DNA from: Xenophilus sp003671765
GTDB lineage: Bacteria > Pseudomonadota > Gammaproteobacteria > Burkholderiales > Burkholderiaceae_C
Length of the DNA: 64,000 nt
Direction of reading: 5' to 3'
Assembly (NCBI GenBank): GCA_051414805.1
Contig: CP166702.1
Span: forward strand, 4,650,001 to 4,714,000
Position numbers and translations under genes: made by a program. Under the pieces are notes generated by a model that was not told where the DNA came from, did no database searches, and saw only the letters and a list, made by a program, of their open reading frames with translations. Below, piece after piece: positions 8,012 to 15,611 of the stretch. Within the stretch, counting starts at the first letter, position 1. Every line of letters starts with the position of its first letter.

Positions 8012-8725
8012 ATGCCCACCCTTTCTCCTGCACGGCTGTTCCGCTCCTGGCTCGGCGGCCTGCCCAGCCAGTGCGCCGTCTGCCACGCCTGGCCCGCCCG
8101 CACCCTGTGCGATGCCTGCGTGGCCCGCTTCGCCCAGCCGGTGCCGCGCTGCCGCACCTGTGCGCTGCGCGTGCCGGCGGGCGTGGCGCATTGCGGCGCC
8201 TGCCTGCGCCACCCGCCGCCGCTGGATGCCTGCCTGGCCGCCTGCGACTATGCCTGGCCCTGGACCGACTGCATCGCCCGCTTCAAATTCCAGGGCGAGG
8301 CCGGCTGGGCCACACCGCTGGCGACCCTGATGCGCGCCACGCCCTGGGCCGAGCCGGCGCTGGAGGCGGCCGAACTCGTGCTGCCCATGCCGCTCTTCGC
8401 GCAGCGGCTGCGCGAGCGCGGCTTCAACCAGGCCCTCGCGCTCGCGCGCCGGCTGGCGCCCGGCCGCTGCGACGCCACCCTGCTCCTGCGTGTGCGCGAC
8501 ACGCCCGCCCAGGCCGGCCTGCCGCGCGCCCAGCGCCTGCGCAACCTGCGCGGGGCCTTCGCCCTCGAGCCGCTGCGCCGGGCCGAGGTCGACAGCAGCC
8601 GCGTGCTGCTGGTCGACGACGTGATGACCACCGGCGCCTCGCTCGCCGCCGCCGCGCAGGTGCTGCGCGAAGCCGGCGCCCGGTACGTCGACGCGCTGGT
8701 GCTCGCGCGCACGCCGGCCCCCTGA
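8012..8725 (+). CDS. comF: ComF family protein (phosphoribosyltransferase-like)
   Basis: A 237-residue protein with an N-terminal cysteine-rich zinc-ribbon region (CAVCHAWPARTLCDACVARF, then CRTC and CGAC) and a C-terminal PRTase fold with the PRPP-binding motif VLLVDDVMTTGAS at about residues 196-208. RERGFNQALALAR is also a family mark. ComF proteins take part in DNA uptake or purine-linked metabolism; the precise role is not settled in Proteobacteria. A TATAGG element ends nine bases before the ATG (CCAGTATAGGAAGGC-ATG), suggesting a short or missing leader. It commonly neighbours bioC and trmL, as here. Confidence 0.9.
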   Translation: MPTLSPARLFRSWLGGLPSQCAVCHAWPARTLCDACVARFAQPVPRCRTCALRVPAGVAHCGACLRHPPPLDACLAACDYAWPWTDCIARFKFQGEAGWATPLATLMRATPWAEPALEAAELVLPMPLFAQRLRERGFNQALALARRLAPGRCDATLLLRVRDTPAQAGLPRAQRLRNLRGAFALEPLRRAEVDSSRVLLVDDVMTTGASLAAAAQVLREAGARYVDALVLARTPAP

Positions 8726-8780
8726 CCCTTCGACCGGCCGGGGCGGCTATCCTTCGCGCCCCACCCTCCCGCGCCCATTC

Positions 8781-9260
8781 ATGTTCCACATCGTCCTGGT
8801 GGAGCCCGAGATCCCGCCCAACACCGGCAACGTGATCCGGCTCGCCGCCAACACCGGCTGCGACTTGCACCTGATCGAACCGCTGGGCTTCTCGATGGAC
8901 GACCGCCTGCTGCGCCGGGCCGGGCTCGACTACCACGAGTACGCCGAGGTGCGCCGCCATGCGGACTGGAACGCCTTCCTCGCCGCCTGCCGGCCCGATC
9001 CCGCGCGGGTCTTCGGCCTGAGCACCCGTGGCACCGGCAGCGTGCACGGCACGGCCTTCCAGCCCGGCGACTGGCTGGTGTTCGGGGCCGAGACGCGCGG
9101 CCTCGCGCCGGAGCTGCGCGAGCGCTTCCCGCCGGCCCAGCTGCTGCGCCTGCCGATGCGGCCGGGCCAGCGCAGCCTGAACCTGTCGAATGCCGTCGCG
9201 GTCACGGTGTTCGAAGCCTGGCGGCAGAACGGCTTCGGCGATCCACTATCAAATTCATAG
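8781..9260 (+). CDS. trmL: tRNA (cytidine(34)-2'-O)-methyltransferase TrmL
   Basis: A 159-residue SPOUT-class methyltransferase. It begins MFHIVLVEPEIPPNTGNVIR and has GFSMDDRLLRRAGLDYHEY, FGAETRGL and the knot region LPMRPGQRSLNLSNAVAVTVFEAW, all typical of TrmL, which 2'-O-methylates the wobble base of leucine tRNAs. It starts 55 bases after comF. The last residues (LSNS) and the TAG stop are supplied by the head of a dispersed ATAGCTGC repeat, so the native C-terminus was probably replaced. Confidence 0.95.
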   Translation: MFHIVLVEPEIPPNTGNVIRLAANTGCDLHLIEPLGFSMDDRLLRRAGLDYHEYAEVRRHADWNAFLAACRPDPARVFGLSTRGTGSVHGTAFQPGDWLVFGAETRGLAPELRERFPPAQLLRLPMRPGQRSLNLSNAVAVTVFEAWRQNGFGDPLSNS

Positions 9261-9300
9261 CTGCTCGCGCAAGCAGGACGAGGGCTTGCGGCCGATTTGG
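9246..9300 (+). repeat. Dispersed intergenic repeat, copy 1
   Basis: Head CTATCAAATTCATAGCTGC, then CGCGCAAGCAGG...GGGCTTGCG forming a hairpin, and tail GGCCGATTTGGCTTGAA. The ATAGCTGC head and GGCCGATT tail recur near 21.0, 30.4 and 57.5 kb. It overlaps the trmL stop codon. Similar elements are familiar from Comamonadaceae intergenic regions. Confidence 0.8.
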
Positions 9301-9408
9301 CTTGAAAACACCCTCCCCGGCTGAATCCGCACCGGCGGCCGCGGCGTATGGACAAGGGTGGCGCGCCGTGCGCCACGCCCCTTCGTCCAACCTTTCCAGG
9401 AGTCCGCC

Positions 9409-9696
9409 ATGACGCGCATGTCCCTCAGCCTCGCCGCCCTTGCCCTCGTCGCCGCCACCGGCGCCCAGGCCTTCCAGGGCGAACAGAACCCCAACCCGCC
9501 CGCCCCCTTCCAGCCGACGCTCTCGCGCGCCGAGGTGCAGGCCCAGGCCCGCCAGGCACAGCCGATCGGCAACGGCGGCACTGGTGTCCAGCGCCAGACC
9601 GCCGGCAACATCGACCGCGAAGCCGTGCGCGCCGGCGCTGTGGCCGCGGCCCGCCGCGGTTCGGCCAGCTACGGCACCATCGGCATGCCGATGTGA
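9409..9696 (+). CDS. DUF4148-like small secreted protein
   Basis: A 95-residue protein starting at the ATG at 9409, preceded by CCAGGAG. The first 21 residues form a signal peptide (MTRMSLSLAALALVAATGAQA, cut after AQA). The mature part contains LSRAEVQAQARQA, the phrase by which I recognise DUF4148-type small periplasmic proteins of Burkholderiales, then a flexible Gly/Ala/Arg-rich tail. No function is known. A second protein with the same SRAEVQ motif is encoded at 32999-33394. Confidence 0.7.
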   Translation: MTRMSLSLAALALVAATGAQAFQGEQNPNPPAPFQPTLSRAEVQAQARQAQPIGNGGTGVQRQTAGNIDREAVRAGAVAAARRGSASYGTIGMPM

Positions 9697-9717
9697 GCGG
9701 GCGCGGCGCCGCCCTCA

Positions 9718-9877
9718 GAAGCTGTGAATGAATTCGGCGTGACCGAGCGGACTGCGAAAACACGCCCAATCAAGGCGCAAAGCGCAGCCATAGCAAGGGC
9801 TATGGCGAGCATTTGCAACGCCGAGTGGGTGTGTTTTGGCAGGGCGAGCGGGCATGACGGATTCGTTCACGGCTTCT
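9718..9877. repeat. Palindromic mobile-like element (about 160 bp) abutting the MaoC stop codon
   Basis: The ends are imperfect inverted repeats: AGAAGCTGTGAATGAATTC on the left and, read from the other strand, AGAAGCCGTGAACGAATCC on the right. The inside is also largely self-complementary, including CATAGCAAGGGCTATG in the middle and CACGCCCAATCAAGG...CCGAGTGGGTGTG flanking it. It encodes no convincing protein. The form suggests a MITE- or BIME-like element. Its right end overlaps the first base of the TAA (read on the minus strand) of the MaoC gene. Confidence 0.75.
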
Positions 9878-10347
9878 TAAGGGTAGCGCCGCACCACCGA
9901 TTCGGCCACGCAGGCCGGCTTGGTGGCGCCTTCGAGCTCGATGGTGGTCTCCCACACCATCTGCAGGCCGCCGCCGTCGATCGGCTCGCTCGACAGCAGC
10001 TTCATGTGGCCGCGCAGGCGGCTGCCCACCGGCACCGGCGACATGAAGCGCACGCGGTTGAGGCCGTAGTTCACGCCCATGCGCGACTCGACCACCTCGA
10101 CGCCGGCCTCGAAGATCTTCGGCAGCAGCGACAGCGTGAGAAAGCCGTGCGCGATCGGCGCGCCGAAGGGCCCGGCCTTGGCCCGCTCGACGTCGACGTG
10201 GATCCACTGGTGGTCGCCCGTCGCCTCGGCGAACTGGTTCACCTGTTCCTGCGTCACGGTGATCCAGTCGCTGGTCGCCACCTGCTGGCCGACGCAGGCG
10301 GCCAGGTCCTGAAGGGTCTGGAAGGTCTTCTTCGTCATGCGGCGCAT
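9877..10347 (-). CDS. MaoC family dehydratase
   Basis: A 156-residue single hot-dog domain protein. The (R)-hydratase active-site phrase is FAEATGDHQWIHVD, with Asp and His separated by four residues, followed by GAPIAHGFLTLSLLP. MaoC-like enzymes hydrate trans-2-enoyl-CoA or related thioesters. Starts at 10347 (MRRM) or 10338 (MTKK) are both possible; homologues I recall favour the second. The TAA stop falls at the end of the palindromic element at 9718-9877, so the final residues (RRYP) are native but the 3' flank is not. Confidence 0.88.
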   Translation of the reverse strand: MRRMTKKTFQTLQDLAACVGQQVATSDWITVTQEQVNQFAEATGDHQWIHVDVERAKAGPFGAPIAHGFLTLSLLPKIFEAGVEVVESRMGVNYGLNRVRFMSPVPVGSRLRGHMKLLSSEPIDGGGLQMVWETTIELEGATKPACVAESVVRRYP

Positions 10348-10409
10348 TCTGGCGCCGGCGGCGCAGGCCGCGATGTCGGCGCCGCGACAAGCCGGCTCAG
10401 GGATTCACC

Positions 10410-11033
10410 TCAGCGCGCGTCCAGCCAGGCCGTCAGGGGCTGCCACTGTTCCAGGTCGCGCTGCACGCGGCCCGGCGCGATGTCGTAGAGCGTGAGCCCG
10501 CGCGCCGCCAGTTGCATGTAGTTCTGGGTGTCGCGCAGCTCGGCCACCACCGGCAGGCCGAGCTGGCCGACGAACTCGCGCAGGCGCTCGGCCGCCAGCG
10601 TGCGCGCGTCCACCCGCATGCCGACCAGCCCGACCCGTGTGCGCGTGCCCGCCGTGCGCTCGGCCAGCCGGTCGAGGAAATCGCGCGTGGCATAGATGTC
10701 GAAGATGCTCGGCTGCAGCGGCACCACCACCGCGTCGGCCAGCGCCAGCACCTCCTTCAGGCGCTTGCCGTGCAGCCCGGCCGGCGAATCGAGCACCGCA
10801 TGGGTGGTGCCGGGCGGCGGCTTGAGCAGGTCGCCGTCGGCGTTCGCACCCCAGCTGCGGATCGGCGCCGCCGCCGACGGCCGCAGCCCCAGCCACAGGC
10901 GCGAGGACTGCTGGCGGTCGATGTCGCCCAGCATCACGGCATGGCCCTGGCTGGCGAAATAGCCCGCGATGTTCGTCGCGAGCGTGGATTTGCCCACGCC
11001 GCCCTTGGGATTGGCGACCAGAACGACCGGCAT
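10410..11033 (-). CDS. ParA-like P-loop ATPase
   Basis: A 207-residue protein beginning MPVVLVANPKGGVGKSTLA, the deviant Walker A motif of ParA/MinD ATPases at residues 9-16. VMLGDIDRQQSS and AVLDSPAG supply the switch aspartates. It is shorter than chromosomal ParA and has no neighbouring parB, so it is one of the orphan ParA-like proteins used for positioning or partition of other cargo. The cargo cannot be deduced from neighbours. It is divergent from the KefF-like gene with 104 bases between starts. Confidence 0.88.
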   Translation of the reverse strand: MPVVLVANPKGGVGKSTLATNIAGYFASQGHAVMLGDIDRQQSSRLWLGLRPSAAAPIRSWGANADGDLLKPPPGTTHAVLDSPAGLHGKRLKEVLALADAVVVPLQPSIFDIYATRDFLDRLAERTAGTRTRVGLVGMRVDARTLAAERLREFVGQLGLPVVAELRDTQNYMQLAARGLTLYDIAPGRVQRDLEQWQPLTAWLDAR

Positions 11034-11137
11034 GGCAGCGACTCCTGCAACGTGCGATGGGGGCCGATGGTAGAGCCTGGCAGGCGGCGCCGTCCTGCGC
11101 GCGGCGCGGGCGGCCGGCTTGCGCTATGTTCGCGGCC

Positions 11138-11893
11138 ATGACGACAACAACACCGAAGACTCCGGGGAGTCCTGCGTCCATCTACCTGCTGGCCGCCCAC
11201 CCGCGCTGGCGCGACTCGCGCGTGAACCGCCGGCTGCTGGCGGCCGCCCGCGAGGTGCCGGGCGTGGACGTCAACGACCTGTATGCCACCTATCCCGACT
11301 ACGCCATCGACGTCGAGGTCGAGCAGGAACGGCTGGCGCGGGCCGACTTGCTGGTGATGCTGCACCCGATCCAGTGGTACTCGATGCCGCCGCTGCAGAA
11401 GCTCTGGCTCGACGATGTGCTCACCTACGGATGGGCCTACGGCCAGGGCGGCCACGCGCTGCGCGGCAAGGACCTGTGGCTGGTCGCCACCACCGGCGGC
11501 CCCGAGGCCAGCTACCACCCCACGAGCTACAACCGCTACTTCTTCGACGCCTTCCTGCCCCCCTACGAGCAGACCGCCGCCCTGTGCGGCATGCGCTTCC
11601 TGCCACCGCTGGTGCTGCACGGCGCGCGCAGCGCGCCCGAGGCGGAGGTGGTGGCCCATGTGAAGACCTTCGCCGACCGGCTCGCCAGCTACCCGCAGTG
11701 GCCCGAGATGGACGAACTGGGCGCCTGCCCGACCTGCGAGGTGCCCGGTTCCGACCGGCCCGCCGATGCCAGCCACACGGGCGACCACCCCGCCGGCCGC
11801 GCCTTCTTCACCGCCCTGCAGGACACGCTGGGCCGCGCGAGGACGCCGGGCGCCGCGATCGCCCCTGGCGCGCTGGCCCGAGAGGCACGCTGA
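11138..11893 (+). CDS. KefF-like NAD(P)H-dependent flavin oxidoreductase
   Basis: A 251-residue protein; I chose the ATG at 11138 (MTTTTPKTP), although ATGs exist upstream in frame at 11126. The flavodoxin-like domain has YLLAAHPRWRDSRVNRRLL near the start, the phrase VMLHPIQWYSMPPLQKLWLDDVLTYGWAYG and VATTGGPEASYHP, all characteristic of KefF/MdaB-type quinone reductases. The last 50 or so residues are an extension. It overlaps kefC by one base of the TGATG type, so the two are translationally coupled. KefF proteins are the ancillary subunits that activate the Kef potassium efflux system during electrophile stress. Confidence 0.88.
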   Translation: MTTTTPKTPGSPASIYLLAAHPRWRDSRVNRRLLAAAREVPGVDVNDLYATYPDYAIDVEVEQERLARADLLVMLHPIQWYSMPPLQKLWLDDVLTYGWAYGQGGHALRGKDLWLVATTGGPEASYHPTSYNRYFFDAFLPPYEQTAALCGMRFLPPLVLHGARSAPEAEVVAHVKTFADRLASYPQWPEMDELGACPTCEVPGSDRPADASHTGDHPAGRAFFTALQDTLGRARTPGAAIAPGALAREAR

Positions 11894-13758
11894 TGGAACA
11901 CGCCCCCGCCTGGCTGACCAACAGCCTCATCTACCTGAGTGCCGCCGTCATCGTGGTGCCGCTGTCGCGCGCACTGGGGTTGGGCGCCATCATCGGCTAC
12001 CTGGTGGCCGGCATCGCGATCGGCCCCTCGGGCCTGGGCCTGGTGTCCAGCGTCGAGGACGTCCTGCACTTCGCCGAGTTCGGCGTCGTGCTGATGCTCT
12101 TCCTGGTTGGCCTGGAACTCGAGCCCAAGCGGCTGTGGAACCTGCGGCGGCCCATCTTCGGCTGGGGCACGGCCCAGGTGCTCGGTTGCGCCGCGGTGCT
12201 GTTCGCCATCGGCTGCGCGCTGGGTGTGGACTGGCGCGTGTCGCTGGTGGCGTCGCTGGGGCTGGCGCTGTCGTCCACCGCGATCGCGCTGCAGGTGTTC
12301 GGCGAGCGCAACCTGCTCAAGACCGCGAGCGGCCAGGCCGGCTTCTCGATCCTGCTGTTCCAGGACGTGGCCGCCATTCCCATCCTCGCCCTGCTGCCCC
12401 TGCTCGCCGGCAGCACCGACCATGTGCCCATCGCCGCGCCCGACCGCGCCATCGAGGCCGCCAAGATCGTCGGCGTGATCGCCGGCATCATCCTCGGCGG
12501 CCGCCTGCTGTTGCGCCCGCTGCTGCGCTGGATCGCGCGCAGCAACACGCCCGAGATCTTCACCGCCACCGCGCTGCTGCTGGTGGTGGCGATCGCGGCA
12601 CTGATGCAGTTCGTGGGCCTGTCGATGGCGCTGGGCGCCTTCCTCGCAGGCGTGCTGCTGGCCGAGAGCGAGTACCGGCGCGAACTCGAGACCGACATCG
12701 AGCCCTTCAAGGGGCTGCTGCTGGGGCTGTTCTTCATCGCGGTCGGCATGAGCATCGATTTCGGCGTGGTGCTCGCGCACCCCCTGCTCATCGCCGCGCT
12801 GGTGCTCGGCTTCATGGCGGTGAAGTTCGTCGTCATCTACCTGCTGGCCAAGGCGATGGACATACCCAAGGTGCAGCGGCCGGTGTTCACGCTGCTGCTG
12901 GCGCAGGGGGGCGAATTCGCCTTCGTCGTGTTCCAGGCCGCCGGCCCGCAGGTGCTGCCGGCCGAGACGACCTCGCTGCTGATCGGCGCGGTGGCGCTGT
13001 CGATGCTGGTGTCGCCGCTGCTGCTGGTGGCCATCGACCGCTACGTGCTGGTGCGCTACCGCGAGAAGCCGCCCACCGAGCTGGAGGAGATCTCGGAGCA
13101 GCAGGAGGCGAAGGTGCTGATCTGCGGCTTCGGCCGCTACGGCCAGATCGTCGGGCGGGTGCTGCTGTCGCAGGGCATGCGGGTCACGGTGCTGGACCAC
13201 GACCCCGACACGGTCGAGGGCCTGCGCGAGTTCGGCTTTCGCGTCTTCTACGGCGACGCGACGCGCCTGGACCTGCTGCGCATCGCCGGCGGCGCGACGG
13301 CCAAGGTCATCGTGGTGGCGGTGGACGAGATCGAGACCTCGATGGAGATCGTCGACCTGGTGCAGGAGAACTTCCCGCAGGCGAAGATCGTCGCCCGCGC
13401 CCGCAACATGGGCCACTACTACCAGCTGCGCGACCGTGGCGTGGACATGGCCGAGCGCGAGGTGTTCGAGTCCTCGCTGCGCAGCGCCCGCTCGGTGCTC
13501 GAGTCGCTGGGCTGGCCGGCGCACGAGGCACGCGAGACGGCCATGCGCTTCAGGCGCCGGAACATCCAGATCGCGGAGGCCAGCTACCCGCACTACAAGG
13601 ACCGCGCCAAGCTGATCGCGGTGGCCAAGGAAGGGCGCCAGCAGTTCGAGGAGCAGATGGCGCGCGAGCGCGAGCAGCGCCAGCAGCGCTCGGGCCGCCA
13701 CTGGGACCCGGAGCTGCGCGAAGAGCACGCCGAGGATCCGAAGGAAATCCGGGCCTGA
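11893..13758 (+). CDS. kefC: Glutathione-regulated potassium efflux antiporter (KefB/KefC type)
   Basis: A 621-residue protein with a CPA2 cation/proton antiporter domain of 12 or so helices (residues 1-390), including SMALGAFLAGVLLAESEYR and LFFIAVGMSIDF. A cytosolic RCK_N/TrkA-N nucleotide-binding domain follows (about 410-530), starting VLICGFGRYGQIVGRVLL with a GxGxxG fold and an acidic end to strand 2 (VTVLDHDPDTV). A charged C-terminal tail follows. The system expels K+ in exchange for protons when glutathione adducts bind. KefB and KefC cannot be separated from the sequence alone. Its start overlaps the stop of the KefF-like gene. Confidence 0.92.
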   Translation: MEHAPAWLTNSLIYLSAAVIVVPLSRALGLGAIIGYLVAGIAIGPSGLGLVSSVEDVLHFAEFGVVLMLFLVGLELEPKRLWNLRRPIFGWGTAQVLGCAAVLFAIGCALGVDWRVSLVASLGLALSSTAIALQVFGERNLLKTASGQAGFSILLFQDVAAIPILALLPLLAGSTDHVPIAAPDRAIEAAKIVGVIAGIILGGRLLLRPLLRWIARSNTPEIFTATALLLVVAIAALMQFVGLSMALGAFLAGVLLAESEYRRELETDIEPFKGLLLGLFFIAVGMSIDFGVVLAHPLLIAALVLGFMAVKFVVIYLLAKAMDIPKVQRPVFTLLLAQGGEFAFVVFQAAGPQVLPAETTSLLIGAVALSMLVSPLLLVAIDRYVLVRYREKPPTELEEISEQQEAKVLICGFGRYGQIVGRVLLSQGMRVTVLDHDPDTVEGLREFGFRVFYGDATRLDLLRIAGGATAKVIVVAVDEIETSMEIVDLVQENFPQAKIVARARNMGHYYQLRDRGVDMAEREVFESSLRSARSVLESLGWPAHEARETAMRFRRRNIQIAEASYPHYKDRAKLIAVAKEGRQQFEEQMAREREQRQQRSGRHWDPELREEHAEDPKEIRA

Positions 13759-13778
13759 CGCCCGTCCCTCCTGTGCGG

Positions 13779-13801
13779 ACAGCTATGCCTTCGATAGCAG
13801 A
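13779..13801 (-). repeat. Truncated copy of the ATAGCTGC repeat (copy 2)
   Basis: On the minus strand it reads TCTGCTATCGAAGGCATAGCTGTCC, matching the head (GCTA-N8-ATAGCTG) of the repeat family but lacking the GGCCGATT tail. GCTAT and ATAGC pair as a short hairpin. It lies between two convergent genes, kefC and the amidohydrolase. Confidence 0.55.
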
Positions 13802-13806
13802 TCCGC

Positions 13807-14688
13807 TCAGGCCGCGGCTGAGCTGCCCGACAGCTTCAGCAAGCGCATCGCATTGCCCTTGAGGATGCCGGGCATCACCTCGGGCTTGAAGCCGGCATCT
13901 TCGAAGTCCTTCATCCAGCGGTCGGGCGTGATGAGCGGGTAGTCGCTGCCGAAGAGGATGCGGTCCTTGAGCAGCGTGTTGGCGTACTGCACCAGCTGCT
14001 TCGGGAAGTACTTCGGGCTCCAGCCCGACAGGTCGATCCACACGTTGGGCTTGTGCGTGGCCACCGACAGCGCCTCGTCCTGCCACGGGAAGCTGGGGTG
14101 CGCCATGATGATCTGCATGTCGGGGAAGTCGATCGCGACGTCGTCCAGGTGCATCGGGTTGCTGTACTCCAGCCGCAGGCCGCCGCCGCAGCGCATGCCC
14201 GAGCCGATGCCGCTGTGCCCGGTGTGGAAGACGGCGGGCAGCTTGTATTCGGCGATCACCTCGTAGATCGGCCAGGCCATCCTGTCGTAGGGGTGGTAGC
14301 CCTGCACCGTGGGGTGGAACTTGAAGCCCTTGACGCCGTGCTCCTCGATCAGCCGGCGCGCCTCGCGCGCACCCATCTTGCCCTTGTGCGGGTCGATGCT
14401 GCCGAAGGCGATCATGACGTCGCTGTTCTTCTGCGCCGCCTCGGCGATCTCCTCGTTCGGGATGCGGCGGCGGCCCATGTTCGACTCGGCATCGACCATG
14501 AACATCACCAGGCCGATCCTGCGCTCGCGGTAGTAGTCGATGCTTTCCTGAATGGTCGGGCGGCGGCCCGACTTGAAGTACTTGTCGGCCGCGCGGTCGT
14601 ACTCCTCGCCGTAGTTGTCGAAGGGGTTCCAGCAGCTCACCTCGGCATGGGTGTGCATGTCGATGGCGATGAGGTTGTCGATGTCCAT
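13807..14688 (-). CDS. Metal-dependent amidohydrolase of the hydroxycinnamate cluster
   Basis: A 293-residue amidohydrolase-2 family protein starting MDIDNLIAIDMHTHAEVSCW; the HTH metal-binding pair is near the N-terminus. KGFKFHPTVQGYHPYD, AVFHTGHSGIG, IIMAHPSFPWQDEAL and LFGSDYPLITPDRW provide the remaining lysine, histidine and aspartate ligands. It is divergent from the crotonase gene across a palindrome-bearing intergenic region. In Rhodococcus jostii the coumarate gene cluster contains an amidohydrolase (CouO) proposed to hydrolyse the aryl beta-ketoacyl-CoA. By context I infer the same retro-Claisen-type step here. A decarboxylase of the same superfamily is an alternative. The ATG at 14688 is preceded by CGGAGACACGCC. 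Confidence 0.72.
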   Translation of the reverse strand: MDIDNLIAIDMHTHAEVSCWNPFDNYGEEYDRAADKYFKSGRRPTIQESIDYYRERRIGLVMFMVDAESNMGRRRIPNEEIAEAAQKNSDVMIAFGSIDPHKGKMGAREARRLIEEHGVKGFKFHPTVQGYHPYDRMAWPIYEVIAEYKLPAVFHTGHSGIGSGMRCGGGLRLEYSNPMHLDDVAIDFPDMQIIMAHPSFPWQDEALSVATHKPNVWIDLSGWSPKYFPKQLVQYANTLLKDRILFGSDYPLITPDRWMKDFEDAGFKPEVMPGILKGNAMRLLKLSGSSAAA

Positions 14689-14741
14689 GGCGTGTCTCCG
14701 GGGTTCGGGTAAGTACTGAGTCGGCGGGCCGATGCGGCGCT

Positions 14742-14776
14742 TGAATTGATTATTTTCCATAACCATAATCGATTCA
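14742..14776. promoter_or_regulatory. Palindromic operator in the divergent amidohydrolase/crotonase region
   Basis: TGAATTGATTAT (14742-14753) and ATAATCGATTCA (14765-14776) are inverted repeats with 11 of 12 positions matching, separated by 11 bases. The site is AT-rich in otherwise very GC-rich DNA and lies 54 bases from one start and 28 from the other. It is a good candidate operator for the divergent promoters; the MarR-family protein encoded at 22876 is the obvious candidate regulator. Confidence 0.7.
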
Positions 14777-14803
14777 CTCCCAGACCGCAATGATGACGCC
14801 CCC

Positions 14804-15580
14804 ATGAGCACTTCCGCAGATCTCCAACTCGACCTCCAGGGCGACATCGCCATCGTGCGCCTGACCCGCGCGAGCAAGCGCAACGCGCTGAACGACGCGC
14901 TCATCCTCGCCCTGCGCGACACCTTCCAGAACCTGCCATCGTCGGTGCGTGCCGTCGTCATCGACGGCGAGGGCCCGCACTTCTGCGCCGGCCTCGACCT
15001 GTCGGAGATCAAGGAGCGCGACGCCGGCCAGGGCCTGATGCACTCGCGCATGTGGCACCAGGCGCTGGCCTGCATCGAGCAGGGCCCGGTGCCCGTGGTC
15101 GCCGCGCTGCACGGCGCCGTGGTCGGCGGCGGGCTCGAGCTGGCGAGCGCCTGCCACATCCGCGTGGCCGATGCCTCCACCTTCTATGCGCTGCCCGAGG
15201 GTTCGCGCGGCATCTTCGTGGGCGGCGGCGGCTCGGTGCGCATTCCCAAGCTCATCGGCGTGGCCCGCATGACCGACATGATGATGACCGGCCGTGTCTA
15301 CAACGCCGAGGACGGCGAGCGCGCCAACTTCGCCCAGTACCTGGTGCCCGAGGGCGCCGCGCTCGACAAGGCGATCGAGATCGCCCGCCGCGTCGCCACC
15401 AACGCTCCGCTGACCAATTACGCGCTGATGCACGCGCTGCCGCGCATCGCCGAGCAGCCGGCCGACCACGGCTTCTTCACCGAGGCGCTGATTTCCGGCA
15501 TCGTGCAGGACGCACCCGACGCCAAGGAACGCGTGCGCGCCTTCCTCGAAGGCAAGGCCGGCAAGGTCACCAAGGGCTGA
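14804..15580 (+). CDS. Crotonase / enoyl-CoA hydratase family protein
   Basis: A 258-residue crotonase-fold enzyme. The oxyanion-hole segments are HFCAGLDLSEI (about residues 63-73) and HGAVVGGGLELASACH (about 103-118); YALPEGSRGIFVGGGG carries the likely catalytic glutamate. In this cluster it would hydrate feruloyl- or coumaroyl-CoA to the beta-hydroxyacyl-CoA. Whether it then cleaves to an aldehyde (Ech-type) or leaves oxidation to the SDR encoded two genes on cannot be read from the sequence; the downstream SDR favours the latter. It is the first gene of the plus-strand operon, with feruloyl-CoA synthetase 31 bases downstream. Confidence 0.88.
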   Translation: MSTSADLQLDLQGDIAIVRLTRASKRNALNDALILALRDTFQNLPSSVRAVVIDGEGPHFCAGLDLSEIKERDAGQGLMHSRMWHQALACIEQGPVPVVAALHGAVVGGGLELASACHIRVADASTFYALPEGSRGIFVGGGGSVRIPKLIGVARMTDMMMTGRVYNAEDGERANFAQYLVPEGAALDKAIEIARRVATNAPLTNYALMHALPRIAEQPADHGFFTEALISGIVQDAPDAKERVRAFLEGKAGKVTKG

Positions 15581-15611
15581 GGCTCGCACCCAACACTCGA
15601 CGGAGATCGAC

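Noticed and set aside
9718..9877. Insertion sequence with a transposase
   Set aside because: Ends are inverted repeats but the element is 160 bp and encodes no protein, so I call it a repeat rather than an IS.
11689..13728. Long minus-strand frame opposite kefC
   Set aside because: Antisense to a clear antiporter gene; rich in His, Gln and Arg with no recognisable domain.
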